DNA of 64,000 nucleotides. Origin: Lewinellaceae bacterium. Lineage in GTDB: Bacteria; Bacteroidota; Bacteroidia; Chitinophagales; Saprospiraceae. Every line of letters begins with the position of its first letter. Position 1 is the first letter of the stretch. The translations under genes were made by a program, and so were the position numbers. Below the pieces are notes generated by a model. The model ran no database searches and was not told the DNA's origin. It saw only the letters and a program-made list of their open reading frames with translations. Location of the stretch: contig JACJYD010000002.1 of NCBI GenBank assembly GCA_020636275.1, positions 372,001-436,000 of the forward strand. Reading direction: 5' to 3'. Shown piece by piece: positions 43,260 to 51,692 of this stretch.

Positions 43260-43710
43260 ACTCCGGCAGGGTATCCAAAAAAGTGTAGGAAGATTGCTCG
43301 TAATCCAGCGCACAGCAGAACGTTTGGAGGCCATTCGTGACGGTCAGGAAAGGCACTTGCAAGGGCATGTTATAGCGGGCCACCTGATCGAAAGTGGCTT
43401 GGGTAATGGGCACAGCCGGGGCCTTGCACTCGATCAGCATCCAGGGGGCCATTTCGGCGGAGTAAACCAGAATATCGCATCGGCGGGTGAGGGTGTTGAC
43501 GACGAGTTTCTTTTCAATCCCGATATGAATGGGACTGTATCCGAGCTGGTGAACGAGGTAGAGGAGCAAAAGCTGCCGCACATGCTCTTCCGGTTGAAGC
43601 ACCAGCCATTTTCGGCGAATGGCGTCGAAGACCTGCCGTCGCCCCTCCTGGGTCCGGGTCTTCAGGTCTTTTTGCATGTCCAGCAGGGGGAGTTCGATGA
43701 GGTGCTCCAT
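43240..43710 (-). CDS. HsdR N-terminal-domain-type (HSDR_N_2) nuclease-like protein
   Basis: A 156-residue stand-alone protein resembling the type I restriction R-subunit N-terminal domain (HSDR_N_2). EEHVRQLLLLYLVHQLGYSP precedes the PD-(D/E)xK-like core: RRCDILVYSAE (Asp), then MLIECKAP (ExK). Such single-domain members are common in Bacteroidota and are not part of full restriction systems. The last residues (FPKRRF) come from the repeat array, suggesting that the array has extended or replaced the native C-terminus. Co-directional with the DUF1028 gene, 21 bases upstream. Confidence 0.85.
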   Translation of the reverse strand: MEHLIELPLLDMQKDLKTRTQEGRRQVFDAIRRKWLVLQPEEHVRQLLLLYLVHQLGYSPIHIGIEKKLVVNTLTRRCDILVYSAEMAPWMLIECKAPAVPITQATFDQVARYNMPLQVPFLTVTNGLQTFCCALDYEQSSYTFLDTLPEFPKRRF

Positions 43711-43731
43711 GGAAAAGGCCTTCGCAATCTT

Positions 43732-44757
43732 TTAATGTGCGATTTTATTGGTAAAAATGACCTGTTGGGCCTGGTCGCGGATCTCCAGCAGGTAGATCCC
43801 TTTGGGCATCCCGGCCGGTAAGGCCAGCGCGATTTTCGATCCGGTTAGGCGGCATTCGGCGATCAGGCGGCCGGTCATGTCGAGGAGACGGGCCTGGCAG
43901 TCGTTAACCGGAATTTGGACGGGCTCGATATACAATTCCGAGCCGGCCGGATTGGGATAAACCCGAAATCCGACTTTCGGCGCCAATCCGGAGGGTGTCC
44001 CCAGGGTAGTGGTATACCATTCGTCGAAAAGGGTTTGCAGCGAATCGATCGGATCGACTCCCGGCAGTACGCTCGGCACATTGATCTCCAGGTAGAAATT
44101 TCCGTTTACATCATCGGGTCTGGCCACCCGGATGAAGGACGATTTGGAAGAAATGCCGGCCGACAGGCAGCGGGTATCGGCGCCGGGCACGTTGGCGCCC
44201 TGCAGGGCGGCCATCAGGCGCTTGGCCAGAGGGCCTTCAGTGTTGAGAAAACGCTGCTCCATGGAATCGAGGATCTCCTGCCCCAGCAGGATATTTCCCT
44301 GGATGGAGTAGTAGTCCCCCGTGTTATGGTTGGCATAATTGAGGCAGTTGGCGCCCGTATACCCCGCGGCCCTCGGATTGCCGTCGGGGTCGAAGTCGGC
44401 AATTCCGTATTGGCGGGTATTGACGTTTCCGGAAATGCAACCGTCATTGACCAATAGCCAGTCGAGCACTTCCTGGGGAGAGAGCCCTGCAATTAACTGG
44501 TTCAGTCCATTATTGAGATTGATATTGGGTATACAGACGGTGGCTTGCGAATTCATCCCCCCGCGCCCCGGCAGCAGGTTATTGATGATGATCACCCCGC
44601 CGCAGCCGTTGCAATCGTAGGTGTCGATGCAGGAGGCCCCGGCGCCGCCGACCTCTCCTGTAGCCGGGTCAACGGCGATAATGGAGAAGGTGTCCTGGGC
44701 GGTGCTGCTTGCTAGGAAGGAAAACAGGAAGTAGAAAAGAAGGGACTGCTTCTTCAT
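43732..44757 (-). CDS. DUF1028 protein with T9SS sorting domain
   Basis: A 341-residue exported protein. After a signal peptide (LLFYFLFSFLASSTAQ) comes a DUF1028 domain, an Ntn-hydrolase-like fold: TFSIIAVDPATGEVGGAGASC, then PGRGGMNSQATVC and GYTGANCLNYANHNTGDYYS. Residues about 265-341 are a type A sorting domain (FRVYPNPAGSELYIEP, ending MPKGIYLLEIRDQ). Extra cysteines (CIDTYDCNGCGG) are unusual and probably disulfide-bonded. It should be surface-exposed; the enzymatic role of DUF1028 is not established. Confidence 0.9.
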   Translation of the reverse strand: MKKQSLLFYFLFSFLASSTAQDTFSIIAVDPATGEVGGAGASCIDTYDCNGCGGVIIINNLLPGRGGMNSQATVCIPNINLNNGLNQLIAGLSPQEVLDWLLVNDGCISGNVNTRQYGIADFDPDGNPRAAGYTGANCLNYANHNTGDYYSIQGNILLGQEILDSMEQRFLNTEGPLAKRLMAALQGANVPGADTRCLSAGISSKSSFIRVARPDDVNGNFYLEINVPSVLPGVDPIDSLQTLFDEWYTTTLGTPSGLAPKVGFRVYPNPAGSELYIEPVQIPVNDCQARLLDMTGRLIAECRLTGSKIALALPAGMPKGIYLLEIRDQAQQVIFTNKIAH

Positions 44758-44798
44758 GATGAAATGTGTTTTTTACCGAAGGTAGAAGAAAATGCGAA

Positions 44799-45827
44799 TT
44801 AGCATAACCTTGGAATTCCTATACCTTCTTTTTTTATTATCAATTTTTTCTTTCCATTTTTTTCAAGAATAACCTTACTATTTGAAGAATGGGGGATGGC
44901 TAAATAACCGATAATACTACTTTCCTTCCCCAGATCATGTGATTGCAGGAAGGTCAAAATTTCATGGGAATGATCAGGATCGGCTACAATAATCATTTTC
45001 CCTTCATTGACGAGTTCCATTGGGTCGAGCCCTAGCATTTCGCATCCAATTTCTACCTCTTTTTGTAGGGGGATTCTCGAATAATCGATAACGATATCTA
45101 CATGGGCGTCTTGGGAAATATCGACTAACGCTGCTGCTAATCCTCCTCTGGTAGGATCCCGCATGGAATGGATGTCTGAAGGGAATTCCCGGACCAAGGG
45201 AATGATCATACTCGAAAGAGGTTGGCAATCAGAGTGAACCCGGGCCTCAAAGCCTAGCCCTTCACGTGTTGACAAGACGGATAATCCGTGATTTCCAATT
45301 TGGCCGGTTATAATGAGGTGGTCTCCCGGTTTTGATTCAGAAATAGGAAACGTTGTTTGAGGACTTATGATAGGAATTCCAATCCCTGTTGTATTGATGA
45401 AAAGGGTTGGCGGTGCATTTTTTCCCATAAAAACCGTTTTGGTATCTCCGGCGATGACCTTTACTCCACATTCTTGGGCGGTGTCTTTGGCTGTTTCCAG
45501 GATTTTTCGAAGATCACTAAGGGGGAAACCTTCAGATATGATCAGGCTCAAGGTTAAATAATGTGGAATTCCTCCGGATGCCAGAATGTCGTTCACAGTT
45601 CCAGATATTGCTAATGCACCTATGTTGCTATTTGGGAAAAACAAGGGAGAAACGACAAATGAATCCGTTGAAACAAGAATATGAGAGGATTCTGTCGGGA
45701 CTAGGTTGCTGTCTTCGAGGGCATTGAGTATGGGGTTTCCAAATCGTTCAATTATTTCCTCCCGGATGAATCGATCCGTAGCTCCTCCGCCGTCTCCAAT
45801 ATTTTTATGAATAAATTCACCTTTCAT
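44799..45827 (-). CDS. hypE: HypE-like hydrogenase maturation protein (orphan)
   Basis: A 342-residue HypE (AIR-synthase/PurM-like fold). STDSFVVSPLFFPNSNIGALAISGTVNDILASGG and MRDPTRGGLAAALVDIS are diagnostic, and the protein ends in IPRLC, equal to the C-terminal PRIC cysteine that HypE uses to carry carbamoyl and dehydrate it to a thiocyanate. All key parts look intact. No other hyp gene or hydrogenase lies in the window. It is the last gene of the AT-rich four-gene operon, overlapping the isochorismatase-family gene by 11 bases. A non-hydrogenase role is inferred from this context. Confidence 0.9.
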   Translation of the reverse strand: MKGEFIHKNIGDGGGATDRFIREEIIERFGNPILNALEDSNLVPTESSHILVSTDSFVVSPLFFPNSNIGALAISGTVNDILASGGIPHYLTLSLIISEGFPLSDLRKILETAKDTAQECGVKVIAGDTKTVFMGKNAPPTLFINTTGIGIPIISPQTTFPISESKPGDHLIITGQIGNHGLSVLSTREGLGFEARVHSDCQPLSSMIIPLVREFPSDIHSMRDPTRGGLAAALVDISQDAHVDIVIDYSRIPLQKEVEIGCEMLGLDPMELVNEGKMIIVADPDHSHEILTFLQSHDLGKESSIIGYLAIPHSSNSKVILEKNGKKKLIIKKEGIGIPRLC

Positions 45828-46371
45828 TTTCGTCCTGGTTGATGACCTTGGAAAGGGTATCTACGATACCAACGTAGTCTTCGATCCATTTTAAGGCCAA
45901 CTTCTTTTTGTTTTCGGAGGTTGACAATACGCACTCCTGGATCACAATAGGTTGATAGCCACGAAAGCTAGCATCGGCGGCGGTTGTCATGATGCAGATT
46001 TGAGTCTGCATACCCGTTAAATAGATTTCGCCAATACCTTCTTTCTTCAGTAAGGTATCCAAATCTGTCTCAAAGAAAGCGCTGTGCTTTTGTTTGAAGA
46101 TGATTTGTCCGCGAAGTGGATATAATTCGTCAATAATTTCAGCACCTTCGCTACCCTCAATGCAATAACGATCTCCAAAGCGCTTAAACTGAGGGTCGTT
46201 TTCTTTCAACGCGAAACTAATATAGAAAATGGGATAATGGTTTCTGGAGAAGAAGTCAATGGCCATTTTTAAAGGAGGCAACATCTGCATGATCTTTTCT
46301 TTTCTTTTGGGATTATAGCACAGGTCTTTTTGCATGTCGATCACCAAAAGGCCTTTATTGTTCATATTCAT
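45817..46371 (-). CDS. Isochorismatase/nicotinamidase-family cysteine hydrolase
   Basis: A 184-residue cysteine hydrolase. The triad is visible: Asp in LLVIDMQKDL, Lys in FKQKHSAFFETDLDTLL, and Cys in GMQTQICIMTTAADA. The family includes nicotinamidase, isochorismatase and ureido hydrolases; nothing here distinguishes them. The ATG at 46371 overlaps the upstream stop (ATGA), a strong coupling sign, so I prefer it over the longer frame to 46410. Third gene in the AT-rich operon with DUF89-like and Nudix-containing proteins; its substrate may be a nucleotide-derived amide, which is inference. Confidence 0.88.
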   Translation of the reverse strand: MNMNNKGLLVIDMQKDLCYNPKRKEKIMQMLPPLKMAIDFFSRNHYPIFYISFALKENDPQFKRFGDRYCIEGSEGAEIIDELYPLRGQIIFKQKHSAFFETDLDTLLKKEGIGEIYLTGMQTQICIMTTAADASFRGYQPIVIQECVLSTSENKKKLALKWIEDYVGIVDTLSKVINQDENER

Positions 46372-47825
46372 CGCTGTTTTTGATTTAGTGAATTTACCAC
46401 CTCTCGGCAATTGGTAATTTGATGTGCAGAATAATAAAATCCTTCATGCCCGTATGGTATCCTCGCAAAGATACCACTTCCCTTGGGACATCCTGTGAGC
46501 ATGAGACTGGTATATCCATGAGCGGTAAAGGCGTAATAGGTTAGGAAATTTTTTAGCTGAAAGGTTTCGAAAAAATTAGCACCTTTTATATAGATTAGAT
46601 CGGCTTTTTTTAGAGCCTGGACAGTTGACGGCATCAAACTGGAAGTCTCAAAAGATCGAAATACTTGCCGTTCAGTAATTAATCTGGCTCTTCCCTGGTC
46701 AAAAAAACGGTTAAGGTTTCGGAAGTACTCTGTATCGAGCAGATATTTAAAGGAAGAAAGAGCTATGTTATGGCTAACGGGAAATGAGTTTACGGTAAAA
46801 ACCACTTCAAGTTTAGGGTAGTCAATTAATAGATGTTGGAAAAGAGCTAGATCGAACACGGATTCTCCATTATCATCCAATATACATAGGATGGTCTTTT
46901 TTATTGTGTCTGCCTCTTTGATATCCTCCAGAAAATGGTTTCTATGGTCGATGCACCACTTCCTGGAATGGAAATCCAGGAAGTGATCCATGGTTTGCAT
47001 CGAATGCTCCAGATCAATATGGGACGTTTTTTGAACGGCATTGAGGTCAACCCAAGCTACACCCATGAATACGCTTAAGGTGGTGAGTTTGTCAAAGGAA
47101 AAAGAAACGTACTGCTGAAGCAGGTTTAAAGCGACATCATTGACCAACTTCCCTTCTTTTAGTAGGAGGGTTTCTTGGGGGATCGACAATTGGTCGAATA
47201 GAATAGAAATGATACGTTCCTGAAAAAACATGGAGTAGTTGAAATTCATATTTCTGGCCAGGTAGAAATCGGTTGCTTTTATCAGGTAGGAATATATGGA
47301 AAACGCCGTTTCGACCAGGAGCTTCACATCCATGTCAGGCAAATTCAGGTTGATTCCGATTTTTTCAATTTGAAGCTTGATGTTTGAGTCAATCCAGTGG
47401 AGAGAGTGCAAGAGTTTATCAGTAGTGGCCATTTCGAAAGAGAATGGTTTTTTTCCTTCGATCGAAAATAGATCAAATCCCCCGGAGGAGATCTTGCCGG
47501 GAACCCTGAAGGGGGCAGCAAAATTGGGCGGGTGAATACTGAAAAGAAAATTCAAGGCTGAATAGGCTTCTTCACGGGTGCTGGCTAATGGCAAGGGGAT
47601 TTTTCGAGAAACGGACAGTCTATTGAACAAAAGGCGATCAGTCTTCCAAAAAAGTGCTTTCATTTGCCGATAGGCCTCGAATAAATCAAGGGAAGGAATG
47701 GTCGGGTAGATTTGCAGGAATGAAAAACCGTAGGCCAAGGCGGGTTGTTGCCCTTTGACGGAAAGGGGTTCAGGTGAATTTTCAAGAGGAAGAATGGAAT
47801 CTGGGGTGAACAGAAATTCTTTCAT
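46368..47825 (-). CDS. DUF89-like (ARMT1/damage-control phosphatase) protein
   Basis: A 485-residue protein. The C-terminal half matches the DUF89 pattern: LDDNGESVFDLALFQHLL (family DNxGExxFD), then VVFTVNSFPVSHNIAL (family R-x-x-P-x-x-N-D-A), and KADLIYIKGANFFETFQL (family ADLVIxKGxxNxE). DUF89 enzymes are metal-dependent phosphatases that remove damaged sugar-phosphate or phosphopantetheine metabolites. The N-terminal helical half also fits DUF89. Nine bases after the Nudix gene and overlapping the hydrolase gene. Some canonical residues (RG, ND) are changed, so activity should be checked. Recognition is from memory, without a search. Confidence 0.72.
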   Translation of the reverse strand: MKEFLFTPDSILPLENSPEPLSVKGQQPALAYGFSFLQIYPTIPSLDLFEAYRQMKALFWKTDRLLFNRLSVSRKIPLPLASTREEAYSALNFLFSIHPPNFAAPFRVPGKISSGGFDLFSIEGKKPFSFEMATTDKLLHSLHWIDSNIKLQIEKIGINLNLPDMDVKLLVETAFSIYSYLIKATDFYLARNMNFNYSMFFQERIISILFDQLSIPQETLLLKEGKLVNDVALNLLQQYVSFSFDKLTTLSVFMGVAWVDLNAVQKTSHIDLEHSMQTMDHFLDFHSRKWCIDHRNHFLEDIKEADTIKKTILCILDDNGESVFDLALFQHLLIDYPKLEVVFTVNSFPVSHNIALSSFKYLLDTEYFRNLNRFFDQGRARLITERQVFRSFETSSLMPSTVQALKKADLIYIKGANFFETFQLKNFLTYYAFTAHGYTSLMLTGCPKGSGIFARIPYGHEGFYYSAHQITNCREVVNSLNQKQR

Positions 47826-47833
47826 TTACCATG

Positions 47834-50344
47834 TCAAATGCCAAGTTTTTCAAAAATGGGTTTGAAAATTCCCTCAAAATTATTGTGAAGTAAGTCATTC
47901 AATCTCAATTCATTAGTTTTAGATTTGTCGTTATCCTGTTCCCTGGGTTTAAGGTCATTGGATTTCCCCTGGTGCCAAAGGGCTTCAATTTCATACAATG
48001 AGAGAAGCTTTAAGCTGGCATCAGGTCTTAATTTACTGATACTTTCAAGCTCTTTTGGATTGAGATCCAGGCTAAAGATGGTAAAAAATAGGGAATAGCC
48101 TTTTTTAGGCAGAGGGGGAGCAATTTCTTGAAATTCCAAACGTGATTCGTCAATAAATAAGCCTAATTCTTCCCTTATTTCTCGAATAGCTGCCTGTTTC
48201 CAGGCAGCTAAAGATATCTCAAAGATGTTTTCTTGCTTAAGCATGTCCTCAAAAGCACTTTTTTTCTCGTCAATGTCTGCATCCTGATTTTTTTCGTGGG
48301 AATGGGGTAGTATTTTAGATATTGACTCAAGGTATTGGTGTACTAGGTTTGCATTTGAACTCGATCGAAGTACATCTAGGTCGATTAAACGGCCGCTAAT
48401 ATTCGAATATTTACCGATATCTTCGGTGGCATTCAACTCAGTTCTTTTCTGTAGAATAGAATATCGTTTACCTCCAAATTTCTGAGTATGTAACATGACC
48501 AATACAACAGGGAAATAAAAATTTTCATCTGCACTTTCTTGAGTAAAATTTTTATAATTCTTGCGTTCTACTAAACCTTTGTAGACGATGTTATTTCCTG
48601 TTGGATTTAAAGCTCCGTAGACGAGTCTTTCAGTGAGCGGACGGCTAAGTTCACATACCCGGTTAAAAGTCTTTTCAAGCTGGTTGAATGCATCAGTTTT
48701 TTTTGGTATTTCAATGTAGAATACATCTTTAGCATCTTCCCCAGGTAAGATTGGGGCAATTCGAATAACACTGTTTTTACCAATTAATTTGTTTCCAATG
48801 AATGGAATATTTCCATCAAATTCAAGGCATTGCCAATTGTTTAGCCCTTGATCTTTTGTTTGTTCAATTAAAAATAAGAATAAGCTCCTTTTAGCTCCCT
48901 CCCATCTATTTTTTCGTATTTCGATGTCACGCTTATCTTTTATTGCTTCTATAATCTTAATATTTGGAAAGACAATTTGCAATTCATCCCAAAATTTATT
49001 TCCCCTTTCCTTTAAAGCTTCTTCAAGAAATTTAGTTGTCTCCTCGTGGGTGATGCCAATGATACAGACCTTGTCAGCCTCCGCCAATTTTTTAATAAAC
49101 CTCTGTCGGGGTGAGATCACAGGATCATCTCTCTTTTCTAAAAAAGTCCAATGATATGGAGTGTATTGTTTGCCAATTTGTAACTTGCTGTCCACTGCAT
49201 AAAAATTATGCAAACTATGTAGAGACTTTGATTTATCATAATAATTGAATGGCTCTATTTTTATTTTAGAATCTATATTTGACGATAGCTTTGAAGACGA
49301 ATAAAGAGACTTTATATCATGTAGTATTTTGGTGAAAAAAGGCTCCGTCCTGGATTGCTCATTTTTGAACTCTGCTTCCAAAAGTTCCATTAAATTGGAG
49401 TGTGTTGACAACTTTTTCCCAATATTATTTAATTTGCGATTTAAAGAAACGAACACTTGGTTGGATAAGAAAAAGTGTTCCTTGTCAGAAAAGGACATAT
49501 ATAAACTTGCAACATCCAATGCCTTGCATTGCAGGTAATAATGTTGGTTTACCTCTTTAGATTTTGCATCATTCTCCCAGTCCAGAGTAATGCCAATTCT
49601 AAAATTGGGGTCATGTGTGGTTGGAAGAAGCTGGATGTAAATTCCCAAAAGAAAAGCTTTTAATGTGGTCGTAAAGGAGTTTTCATCCAGCTTTTTAAAA
49701 AATAATGCAAAGTTTCCACCAGAAAAGAATACCAATTTGATAGACGGATCATTTACTACATATTCCTGGATCACTTTTTTTTCAATAAGATCCAAAATTT
49801 GTTCCTCCCTATCGAGAGATAAAAAGCCTCTTATCTTTCCATAAAGGACAGCTCCTTGGAAAAATTTGCGAGTATCTTCATTTTTTTGAAGAACCTCAAT
49901 GATTCGTTTTGCTGTAGCTGAGAATTGCCCATCAGGATAATTCTGCAGATAGTTTTGAAAAGATGTCATTGAGCTTCCTCTACTGGCCTGAAGCCAAGCA
50001 TCCTCTTCATTCTGACCCAAAACTATTTTTTTTGTATGCACCGCGAAGTAGGGAAACCTACCTTGTGGAGTAATCTCGTTTAGAAGGTTTAGAACTCTGT
50101 CTATCAGGTTGTTTTCTTTTAGATCCAGATCTTCCCGGCTCGAAGTCCCCCCTCTTCCTATTATCTGAATGCTATTATTTTCGTGACTAAATATTGTAAG
50201 GTCTCTTTCGAGTTCTCTTCTTTCTTCCTTTTTGTATTTATCATCCGGTTCAAAAGTGGAAAGCGCATGATGGAGTTGGTTCAATCCAAAATCGATGCGG
50301 CCTTTGGCAATTTGCTCGCGGATATCTTCCAGGAAGGTTTTCAT
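47834..50344 (-). CDS. Multi-domain protein: EAD-like, degenerate cyclase-like and Nudix domains
   Basis: An approximately 836-residue protein that opens the operon. Residues 1-92 look like an effector-associated domain (LEDIREQIAKGRIDFGLNQL ... NNLIDRVLNLLNEI). Residues about 164-300 follow a class III nucleotide cyclase layout: AVLYGKIRGFLSL aligns with the family FADIxGFT, then LVFFSGGNFALFF and FRIGITLDWE, then FLSNQVF. Lys and Gly replace the metal-binding aspartates, so catalysis is unlikely. About 418-560 is an unrecognised alpha/beta part. The C-terminus (608-800) is Nudix-like, with AAIREIREELGL matching the Nudix box and a long insertion before it. MKTFLED at 50344 is preferred to a start 19 codons upstream. 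Confidence 0.68.
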   Translation of the reverse strand: MKTFLEDIREQIAKGRIDFGLNQLHHALSTFEPDDKYKKEERRELERDLTIFSHENNSIQIIGRGGTSSREDLDLKENNLIDRVLNLLNEITPQGRFPYFAVHTKKIVLGQNEEDAWLQASRGSSMTSFQNYLQNYPDGQFSATAKRIIEVLQKNEDTRKFFQGAVLYGKIRGFLSLDREEQILDLIEKKVIQEYVVNDPSIKLVFFSGGNFALFFKKLDENSFTTTLKAFLLGIYIQLLPTTHDPNFRIGITLDWENDAKSKEVNQHYYLQCKALDVASLYMSFSDKEHFFLSNQVFVSLNRKLNNIGKKLSTHSNLMELLEAEFKNEQSRTEPFFTKILHDIKSLYSSSKLSSNIDSKIKIEPFNYYDKSKSLHSLHNFYAVDSKLQIGKQYTPYHWTFLEKRDDPVISPRQRFIKKLAEADKVCIIGITHEETTKFLEEALKERGNKFWDELQIVFPNIKIIEAIKDKRDIEIRKNRWEGAKRSLFLFLIEQTKDQGLNNWQCLEFDGNIPFIGNKLIGKNSVIRIAPILPGEDAKDVFYIEIPKKTDAFNQLEKTFNRVCELSRPLTERLVYGALNPTGNNIVYKGLVERKNYKNFTQESADENFYFPVVLVMLHTQKFGGKRYSILQKRTELNATEDIGKYSNISGRLIDLDVLRSSSNANLVHQYLESISKILPHSHEKNQDADIDEKKSAFEDMLKQENIFEISLAAWKQAAIREIREELGLFIDESRLEFQEIAPPLPKKGYSLFFTIFSLDLNPKELESISKLRPDASLKLLSLYEIEALWHQGKSNDLKPREQDNDKSKTNELRLNDLLHNNFEGIFKPIFEKLGI

Positions 50345-50517
50345 TCTGATGAGAATTCCGTAATTAATTGGTGGTTTAGGGAAAGATACGAAAGATAACA
50401 AAATTAACCGAACAGTACCCTGTCCGGCAGAAGGGGATTGCTCGGGTAATTTTGCTAAAGAACGAATTAAGACAATTTCAAATATACGAAATTCTTATTG
50501 ATTCCCAGCCCCAATTC
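50345..50517. other. Promoter-bearing gap of the AT-rich operon
   Basis: On the minus strand TATATTTG (50486-50479) matches the -7 consensus but lacks a spaced TTG. TATCTTTC-type boxes closer to the start near 50380-50400 are alternatives. No other gene is seen. Confidence 0.35.
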
Positions 50518-51630
50518 TCATCGTATTACCTCCACCAGCACCCCATACGAATAGCCCTCCGAAATTGCCCTAAGTAAATAAATCCCGTTCGCTAGATCGG
50601 GTACCCGGATCTGGGTCTTACTAACAGGAGGGCCCTGATAGATCACCCGTCCAGTTAAATCCAGCCACTGGACTTGCAAAATGAGGGCTTCGGTTTCCAT
50701 ATGCAGCACCTGGCTTGCCGGATTGGGATAGACCCGGAATGCCGGAAATAACGGCGTTTCTTCCACTCCCGAAGGATCCGTAATAGTGATCACCACCTCA
50801 TCTGTCCCTTCGCACCCCTGCGCATTGGTCACCGTGACACTGTAGGTATACACCCCCGGCGACAACTGGCTGCCATCGATCTGCAGGAAAGCCGTAGTCG
50901 AGCCGTCCTGCCACAGGTAGCCGGCAAAGCCCGGGCCGGCATTCAAGGTCAGATTTTGGGAAGTGGTGATGGTGGTATCGGGGCCAATATCGACGGTCGG
51001 ATCCGGAAAGACGACCAGCGTGGAAGAGAAGGAATCGGATTGTCCTGTACTGGAATTGGTGGCGGTCAGGGTAATCGAATACGATCCCGTTTCCAGGAAA
51101 GTATGGACCGGGTTTTCCCCGGTGCTGGTTGTGCCATCGCCAAAATCCCAGAGGTACTGGTCTGCGTTGACGCTCTGGTTGAGGAAAGCCACCTCGAGCG
51201 GAGCGCAACCTTGTTCGGGATCCGCCGAAAACTGGGACTGGGGAGCCGCAGCGCCGCTCACCGTAAATTCAAGGGTCTGGCCGATGCCGTCGTGGTTGCA
51301 GCCGCCGAACTTCAGTACATAATCGCCTGCGGGCAGGCCGGGAATGCAAAGGGTGCTGTCCCAGGGCCAAAGGATCTGGATGCAGATGCTGGTGTCGTTG
51401 AAACACATGTCGAGCAGGAGGTTGTTGCCCCCCAATGGGGTGACCTCAAAGATCTCCTCATACACACAGGGCGTGGATTTGGTACCGCTTACGTGGAAGC
51501 AGATCTCCTGACCCGGCGCTGGATTCGGCGGGGAGACGGTGACCTGACTGAGGTAAAAGAAGGTAGGTTGGGCCGGGGCGGAACCTGCAAAAAAGATCGT
51601 AGCAACAATTAACAGTATAATTGTTTTCAT
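50518..51630 (-). CDS. T9SS-secreted PKD-domain protein
   Basis: A 370-residue surface protein. Signal peptide (IILLIVATIFFAGSAPA), a beta-rich N-terminal domain with several cysteines, then a PKD domain at about 145-210 (FSADPEQGCAPLEVAFLNQS, YLWDFGDGTTSTGENPVHTF). A second Ig-like domain follows (VDIGPDTTITTSQNLTLNAG), and a type A sorting domain at about 300-370 (FRVYPNPASQVLHME, LANGIYLLRAISEG). It lies upstream of, and on the same strand as, the AT-rich operon, 173 bases away, but its composition is that of the GC-richer background. Confidence 0.88.
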   Translation of the reverse strand: MKTIILLIVATIFFAGSAPAQPTFFYLSQVTVSPPNPAPGQEICFHVSGTKSTPCVYEEIFEVTPLGGNNLLLDMCFNDTSICIQILWPWDSTLCIPGLPAGDYVLKFGGCNHDGIGQTLEFTVSGAAAPQSQFSADPEQGCAPLEVAFLNQSVNADQYLWDFGDGTTSTGENPVHTFLETGSYSITLTATNSSTGQSDSFSSTLVVFPDPTVDIGPDTTITTSQNLTLNAGPGFAGYLWQDGSTTAFLQIDGSQLSPGVYTYSVTVTNAQGCEGTDEVVITITDPSGVEETPLFPAFRVYPNPASQVLHMETEALILQVQWLDLTGRVIYQGPPVSKTQIRVPDLANGIYLLRAISEGYSYGVLVEVIR

Positions 51631-51692
51631 GGGGAATGGTTTTCTTTTATTAGACGCCTTTTTCCCGAATTTCGTTGGCCCGGCCAGGTATT

